From Muribaculaceae bacterium Isolate-110 (HZI) (GTDB lineage Bacteria; Bacteroidota; Bacteroidia; Bacteroidales; Muribaculaceae): a DNA stretch of 64,000 nt. The stretch is from positions 1 to 64,000 of the forward strand of contig RIBL01000006.1 in assembly GCA_003762875.1 (NCBI GenBank). Direction: 5' to 3'. Both the position numbers and the translations under genes were made by a program. The notes below the pieces were generated by a model. It was not told the DNA's origin, searched no databases, and worked only from the letters and a program-made list of their open reading frames with translations. Shown piece after piece: positions 60,886 through 64,000 of this stretch. Each line of letters opens with the position of its first letter. Within the stretch, counting starts at the first letter, position 1.

Positions 60886-60967
60886 GCCCGGATGGCGGAA
60901 TCGGTAGACGCGACGGTCTCAAACACCGTTGGGGCGACCCATCCCGGTTCGAGCCCGGGTCCGGGTA
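60886..60967 (+). tRNA. tRNA-Leu (CAA)
   Basis: A complete cloverleaf with a variable arm, as in leucine tRNAs. The acceptor stem pairs GCCCGGA with TCCGGGT. The anticodon arm ACGGT-CTCAAAC-ACCGT gives anticodon CAA (60920-60922), reading UUG. The discriminator A at 60967 is followed by CTG, so the CCA end is not encoded, unlike tRNA-Arg. Confidence 0.95.
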
Positions 60968-60970
60968 CTG

Positions 60971-61016
60971 ATAATGACTGAAAATCAAGTGATTTTCAGT
61001 CATTATTTCTTTTATG
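60971..61016 (+). terminator. Terminator of tRNA-Leu
   Basis: A perfect 17-bp stem (60971-60987 with 60990-61006), essentially a palindrome centred on AAGT, is followed by TTCTTTTA. It begins four bases after the tRNA. Confidence 0.85.
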
Positions 61017-61035
61017 ATGTGCACTAAAAGTGTAC

Positions 61036-61788
61036 TTATGGCCGAGGGGCAGCGTAGGAGGGGAGGTTGAGGCCGGCTTTTTTGGCTTGGGTGTGCTGGT
61101 GTTCGCGGGGGATGCGGTAGAGGCGGCCGTCTTTGAGCAGGTAGGTACCTGTCTGATGGAATGTGAACGGAATGCCTGTGGACCGGCACTGGCTGTGTAG
61201 GTCGAGCACCCATTCATAGTCGAGGGGACGGGCGTATTTGCCTGATTCGCCTCCGACGGATACGTCGCGTATTTTTGCCGGGTCGAGATAGGGGCGCAGG
61301 TCTATGGGGCCGAGCAGGGGGGCGGCCACTATCGTGCGGTATTTTATGGGGAGGTCAAGGAATATGGGCAGACGGTAGTCGGCCATGTGCTGGTTTTCGA
61401 CGGAGCATCCTATGCCTACGTGGTCGTAGCCGTCGCCCCAGTCGGGAGGCAGGCATCGGTCGAGGCGGTCGATGCGTTTGGTGAAGAAAAAGAATCTGCA
61501 GTCGCTGCGCAGACGTATGATGTCCCATATCTCGCCGCGCCATGGGTCGGCCTCTTCTATGAGAAAGTCGGAGGTGAAACACAGGGCAAACTCCGAGCCG
61601 GGCGGATATTTCCAGTCTTTGCGTCGGTTGAGCTGCAGGGGCATGTGGAACGAGCGGGTGCGTCGCACTTGGCTTGTGGCTGTCGTGGTGCCGAAGGCGG
61701 CGTCCTCGCGATAGACATAGCAGTGTCTGCATCCGGCACTTATCTTGTGGCAGCCGTGCCAGGGGTTCCACATCGGGGGCATTGGCAT
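61036..61788 (-). CDS. DUF5131 (phage Gp37/Gp68-like) protein
   Basis: A 250-residue protein. The opening WNPWHGCHKISAGCRHCYV carries three Cys in a CxxxxxxCxxC pattern like radical-SAM enzymes, which may bind an iron-sulfur cluster. Later CFTSDFLIEEADPWRGEIWD and FFFFTKRIDRLDRCLP, then VGIGCSVENQHMADYRLP, and VSVGGESGKYARPLDYEWV are typical of the DUF5131 family found in phages and bacteria. Biochemical function is unknown. It ends 19 bases after the tRNA-Leu terminator, on the opposite strand, and is followed on its own strand by no gene. The FKBP gene starts upstream at a 7-base gap. Confidence 0.88.
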   Translation of the reverse strand: MPMPPMWNPWHGCHKISAGCRHCYVYREDAAFGTTTATSQVRRTRSFHMPLQLNRRKDWKYPPGSEFALCFTSDFLIEEADPWRGEIWDIIRLRSDCRFFFFTKRIDRLDRCLPPDWGDGYDHVGIGCSVENQHMADYRLPIFLDLPIKYRTIVAAPLLGPIDLRPYLDPAKIRDVSVGGESGKYARPLDYEWVLDLHSQCRSTGIPFTFHQTGTYLLKDGRLYRIPREHQHTQAKKAGLNLPSYAAPRP

Positions 61789-61795
61789 TGTCGCG

Positions 61796-62194
61796 TCAGG
61801 CTATGCCGATGAGCTCGATTTCAAAAATGAGTGTCGAGCCTCCGGGTATGCCGGGCTGGTTGGATTTGCCGTAGGCCTGCTCGGCGGGTATGTATACTTC
61901 CCATTTGTCGCCCACGTGCATCTGTTGCAGGGCGATGATCCATCCGGGGATGAGTTCGCGCAGACGGAAGGCCGGTGCGACTCCTCCACGGCTGCTGTCG
62001 AAGGTCTTGCCGTTGATTGTCTTGCCGGTGTAGTGGACTGTGACCACGCTCGAGCGGTTGGGCGACGCTCCGTCGGGCTTGCCGCGCTTGACGGGTCGGT
62101 AATATATGCCTTTGTCGAGGGGCTTCACGTCTGCTTCACGTGATTTGGCGGCGAGCCATTCGCGATTTTTGATTATATAATCCTGCTTTGCCAT
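61796..62194 (-). CDS. FKBP-type peptidyl-prolyl isomerase
   Basis: A 132-residue cytosolic FKBP that speeds proline isomerisation in folding proteins. The domain shows VVTVHYTGKTINGKTFDSS, the PAFRLRELIPGWIIALQQM central part and GDKWEVYIPAEQAYGKSNQP followed by STLIFEIELIGI. No signal peptide is seen. A TACCTTTG box lies upstream. The DUF5131 gene follows 7 bases downstream on the same strand and may be cotranscribed. Confidence 0.93.
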   Translation of the reverse strand: MAKQDYIIKNREWLAAKSREADVKPLDKGIYYRPVKRGKPDGASPNRSSVVTVHYTGKTINGKTFDSSRGGVAPAFRLRELIPGWIIALQQMHVGDKWEVYIPAEQAYGKSNQPGIPGGSTLIFEIELIGIA

Positions 62195-62217
62195 AAAAAA
62201 ATTGAATATTGGGAATG

Positions 62218-62225
62218 CAAAGGTA
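62218..62225 (-). promoter_or_regulatory. -7 box for the FKBP gene
   Basis: TACCTTTG on the minus strand fits TAnnTTTG, about 24 bases before the ATG. Confidence 0.5.
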
Positions 62226-62321
62226 TTGAAAAAGTTAAAGAAGTGGAGTGTCTGTCGAGTGTTTGTCGACTGATTTTTGCTTTTTTAATCCATTGATGGC
62301 TCGGGGGTGGGAATTTTTTCG

Positions 62322-62329
62322 TAACTTTG
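62322..62329 (+). promoter_or_regulatory. -7 box for glyS
   Basis: TAACTTTG fits TAnnTTTG and gives a leader of roughly 90 bases before the ATG at 62430. No T-box or other known riboswitch is recognised in the leader. Confidence 0.5.
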
Positions 62330-62429
62330 CGACTTCGGATACTTTAAGATGTGTCTGAGGGCATTCTTTGACAGAGAGTGTTTTTACCAAGAATTTTAAC
62401 AAGACAGATAAATACAGTTACGATCAAAA

Positions 62430-63974
62430 ATGGCTACCCAGGAAGATGTATTCAAGAAAATTGTGAGCCACGCCAAGGAGTATGGCTTTGTGTTTCCCTC
62501 CAGCGAGATTTATGACGGACTCTCGGCCGTGTATGACTACGGTCAGAACGGCGTAGAGCTCAAGAACAATATCAAGCGTTACTGGTGGGACTCCATGACC
62601 CTGCTTCACGAGAATATCGTAGGCATCGACTCGGCCATATTCATGCACCCTACCATCTGGAAGGCTTCGGGCCACGTGGACGCGTTTAACGACCCTCTGA
62701 TTGACAACAAGGACTCGAAGAAGCGTTATCGCGCCGATGTGCTCATCGAGGAGCAGATAGCCAAGATTGAGGATAAAATCAACAAGGAGGTGGCCAAGGC
62801 CGCCAAGCGTTTCGGCGAGTCGTTTGACGAGGCAATGTTCCGTCAGACCAATCCGCGCGTGCTTGAGCATGCCGCCAAGCGTGATGCTCTTCACGAGCGT
62901 TTCGCCCGGGCTATGAATGACGGCGATCTCAACGAGCTGCGCCAGATAATCATCGACGAGGAAATCGTATGTCCTATCTCCGGCACCAAGAACTGGACCG
63001 AGGTGCGTCAGTTTAACCTCATGTTCAAGACCGAGATGGGCTCGACGGCCGACGGCGCGATGGCTGTGTATCTGCGTCCCGAGACAGCTCAGGGTATCTT
63101 TGTCAACTATCTCAATGTGCAGAAGACCGGCCGTATGCGCATCCCCTTCGGTATCGCTCAGATAGGCAAGGCTTTCCGTAACGAGATTGTGGCCCGTCAG
63201 TTTATCTTCCGCATGAGGGAGTTTGAGCAGATGGAGATGCAGTTCTTTGTGCGTCCCGGCTCGGAGATGGAGTGGTTCAACAACTGGAAGCAGTTCCGTC
63301 TGCGCTGGCACAAGGCTCTTGGTCTTGGCGACGAGAAGTATCGCTATCATGACCATGAGAAGCTGGCCCACTATGCCAACGCCGCGACCGACATCGAGTT
63401 TCAGATGCCTTTTGGCTTCAAGGAGGTCGAGGGTATACATTCCCGCACCAATTTTGACCTTTCGCAGCACGAGAAGTTCTCGGGCAAGAAGATACAGTAT
63501 TTCGATCCCGAGCTCAACGAGAGCTACACACCTTATGTCATCGAGACATCGATCGGTGTTGACCGTATGTTCCTGAGTGTGCTCTGCTCGAGCTATGAGG
63601 AGCAGGCCCTCGAGGGTGGCGACACCCGCGTGGTGCTTCACCTGCCGGCTCCGCTGGCTCCTGTCAAGTGTGCCGTCATGCCGCTTGTGCGTAAGGACGG
63701 TCTGCCCGACAAGGCGCGCGAGATTGTCAACGAGCTGAAGTTTGATTTTGCGACCCACTATGAGGAGAAGGATTCGATCGGCAAGCGTTACCGCCGCCAG
63801 GATGCCATAGGTACTCCTTACTGCATCACCGTTGACCATCAGACTCTGGAGGACAACACAGTGACTCTGCGCGAGCGTGACTCGATGGCGCAGACCCGCG
63901 TGAAAGTGGAGGATCTTCACAAGATTATCCACGACAGTGTGTCGATCAACACCCTCCTGCGCAAGCTGGGGTGA
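62430..63974 (+). CDS. glyS: Glycyl-tRNA synthetase (dimeric, class II)
   Basis: A 514-residue aminoacyl-tRNA synthetase of the eukaryote/archaeon-like alpha2 type, charging tRNA-Gly. Class II motif 2 is IAQIGKAFRNEIVARQFIFRMREFEQMEMQ and motif 3 is ETSIGVDRMFLSVL. YLRPETAQGIFVNYL is the glycine-site signature. The C-terminal anticodon-binding domain begins near residue 400 (LPAPLAPVKCAVMPLV). Some bacteria use the alpha2-beta2 form instead; this single-subunit form is usual in Bacteroidota. The symbol glyS is used for the single-subunit enzyme. The window ends 26 bases after the stop in a family B-like TAAAGAGTTAAC. Confidence 0.96.
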   Translation: MATQEDVFKKIVSHAKEYGFVFPSSEIYDGLSAVYDYGQNGVELKNNIKRYWWDSMTLLHENIVGIDSAIFMHPTIWKASGHVDAFNDPLIDNKDSKKRYRADVLIEEQIAKIEDKINKEVAKAAKRFGESFDEAMFRQTNPRVLEHAAKRDALHERFARAMNDGDLNELRQIIIDEEIVCPISGTKNWTEVRQFNLMFKTEMGSTADGAMAVYLRPETAQGIFVNYLNVQKTGRMRIPFGIAQIGKAFRNEIVARQFIFRMREFEQMEMQFFVRPGSEMEWFNNWKQFRLRWHKALGLGDEKYRYHDHEKLAHYANAATDIEFQMPFGFKEVEGIHSRTNFDLSQHEKFSGKKIQYFDPELNESYTPYVIETSIGVDRMFLSVLCSSYEEQALEGGDTRVVLHLPAPLAPVKCAVMPLVRKDGLPDKAREIVNELKFDFATHYEEKDSIGKRYRRQDAIGTPYCITVDHQTLEDNTVTLRERDSMAQTRVKVEDLHKIIHDSVSINTLLRKLG

Positions 63975-64000
63975 TTTCGCTATGGTTTTAAAGAGTTAAC

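Noticed and set aside
62195-62429. T-box or riboswitch in the glyS leader
   Set aside because: No T-box sequence, antiterminator pair or terminator is visible in the leader.
62424-63932. 502-codon open frame antisense to glyS
   Set aside because: The plus strand encodes a complete synthetase with all class II motifs; the antisense product shows no family.
1-64000. CRISPR arrays
   Set aside because: No regularly spaced direct repeats with unique spacers were seen; the repeats present are inverted or isolated pairs.

Overview
The window looks like a chromosome segment of a gut Bacteroidales, most likely family Muribaculaceae (inference, no database search). Grounds: promoters of the Bacteroidota type (TTTG, about 19-20 bases, TAnnTTTG), almost no Shine-Dalgarno sequences, many SPII lipoproteins, Bacteroidota-specific families (DUF2027-Smr, DUF5103/T9SS plug, DUF3109, S21 of 63 residues, TopA with C-terminal Toprim repeats instead of zinc fingers), several host- or plant-glycan glycosidases, and fairly GC-rich coding DNA with AT-rich spacers.

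Layout. 1-83: the last bases of a 5S rRNA and its terminator. 0.8-2.3 kb: two tandem, diverged ECF-type sigma factors. 2.4-6 kb: an OmpH-like lipoprotein, a 55-residue membrane protein, PepD and an N-acetylmuramidase-like protein. 6.4-9.4 kb: rubrerythrin, then a lipoprotein overlapping a PagL-like outer-membrane lipid A deacylase. 9.5-16.3 kb (minus strand): EFR1 flavodoxin-ferredoxin, Wzx-type flippase, DUF2027-Smr, RluA-type pseudouridine synthase, TopA. 16.6-24.2 kb: GH43-CBM6, FabD, DUF2156, a thioredoxin-like/propeller secreted protein with a small secreted partner, MATE transporter. 24.3-30.3 kb (minus): phosphodiesterase, six-hairpin glycosidase lipoprotein, rpsU, HAD phosphatase, DEAD-box helicase, glucosaminidase. 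30.4-34.2 kb: lpxB, an inserted ATPase-nuclease cassette, and a small membrane protein. 34.3-47.8 kb: GH2, zinc metallopeptidase, aquaporin, a tightly overlapped run (C69 dipeptidase, UvrD-like helicase, NspC, GT2), RadC, a Rieske-like lipoprotein, a SRPBCC protein, PyrE. 48.1-50.7 kb: AT-rich island with a HaeII-like restriction-modification locus. 51-64 kb: tRNA-Arg(CCG), Ung, C_GCAxxG_C_C protein, T9SS plug-like protein, DUF3109, GH95, YchF, a BASS transporter, Crp/Fnr regulator, tRNA-Leu(CAA), DUF5131, FKBP and GlyS.

Two places stand out. First, a two-gene AT-rich cassette (SMC/ABC-like ATPase plus a protein with a PD-(D/E)xK-type motif) sits exactly at the convergent 3' ends of lpxB and a small membrane-protein gene. 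It is flanked by a 49-bp direct repeat (48/49 identical) that copies both gene ends, so neither gene is damaged; this looks like a mobile defence cassette. Second, the HaeII-like methyltransferase is fused in frame to the start of its restriction endonuclease. A single TAG then interrupts the endonuclease, and no ATG restarts it, suggesting an inactivated or readthrough-controlled restriction enzyme.

A third theme is spacer architecture. Two families of AT-rich inverted repeats recur between genes across the window, often reaching into the last codons of a gene. They probably act as long bidirectional terminators, and may be a dispersed repeat family of this genome.
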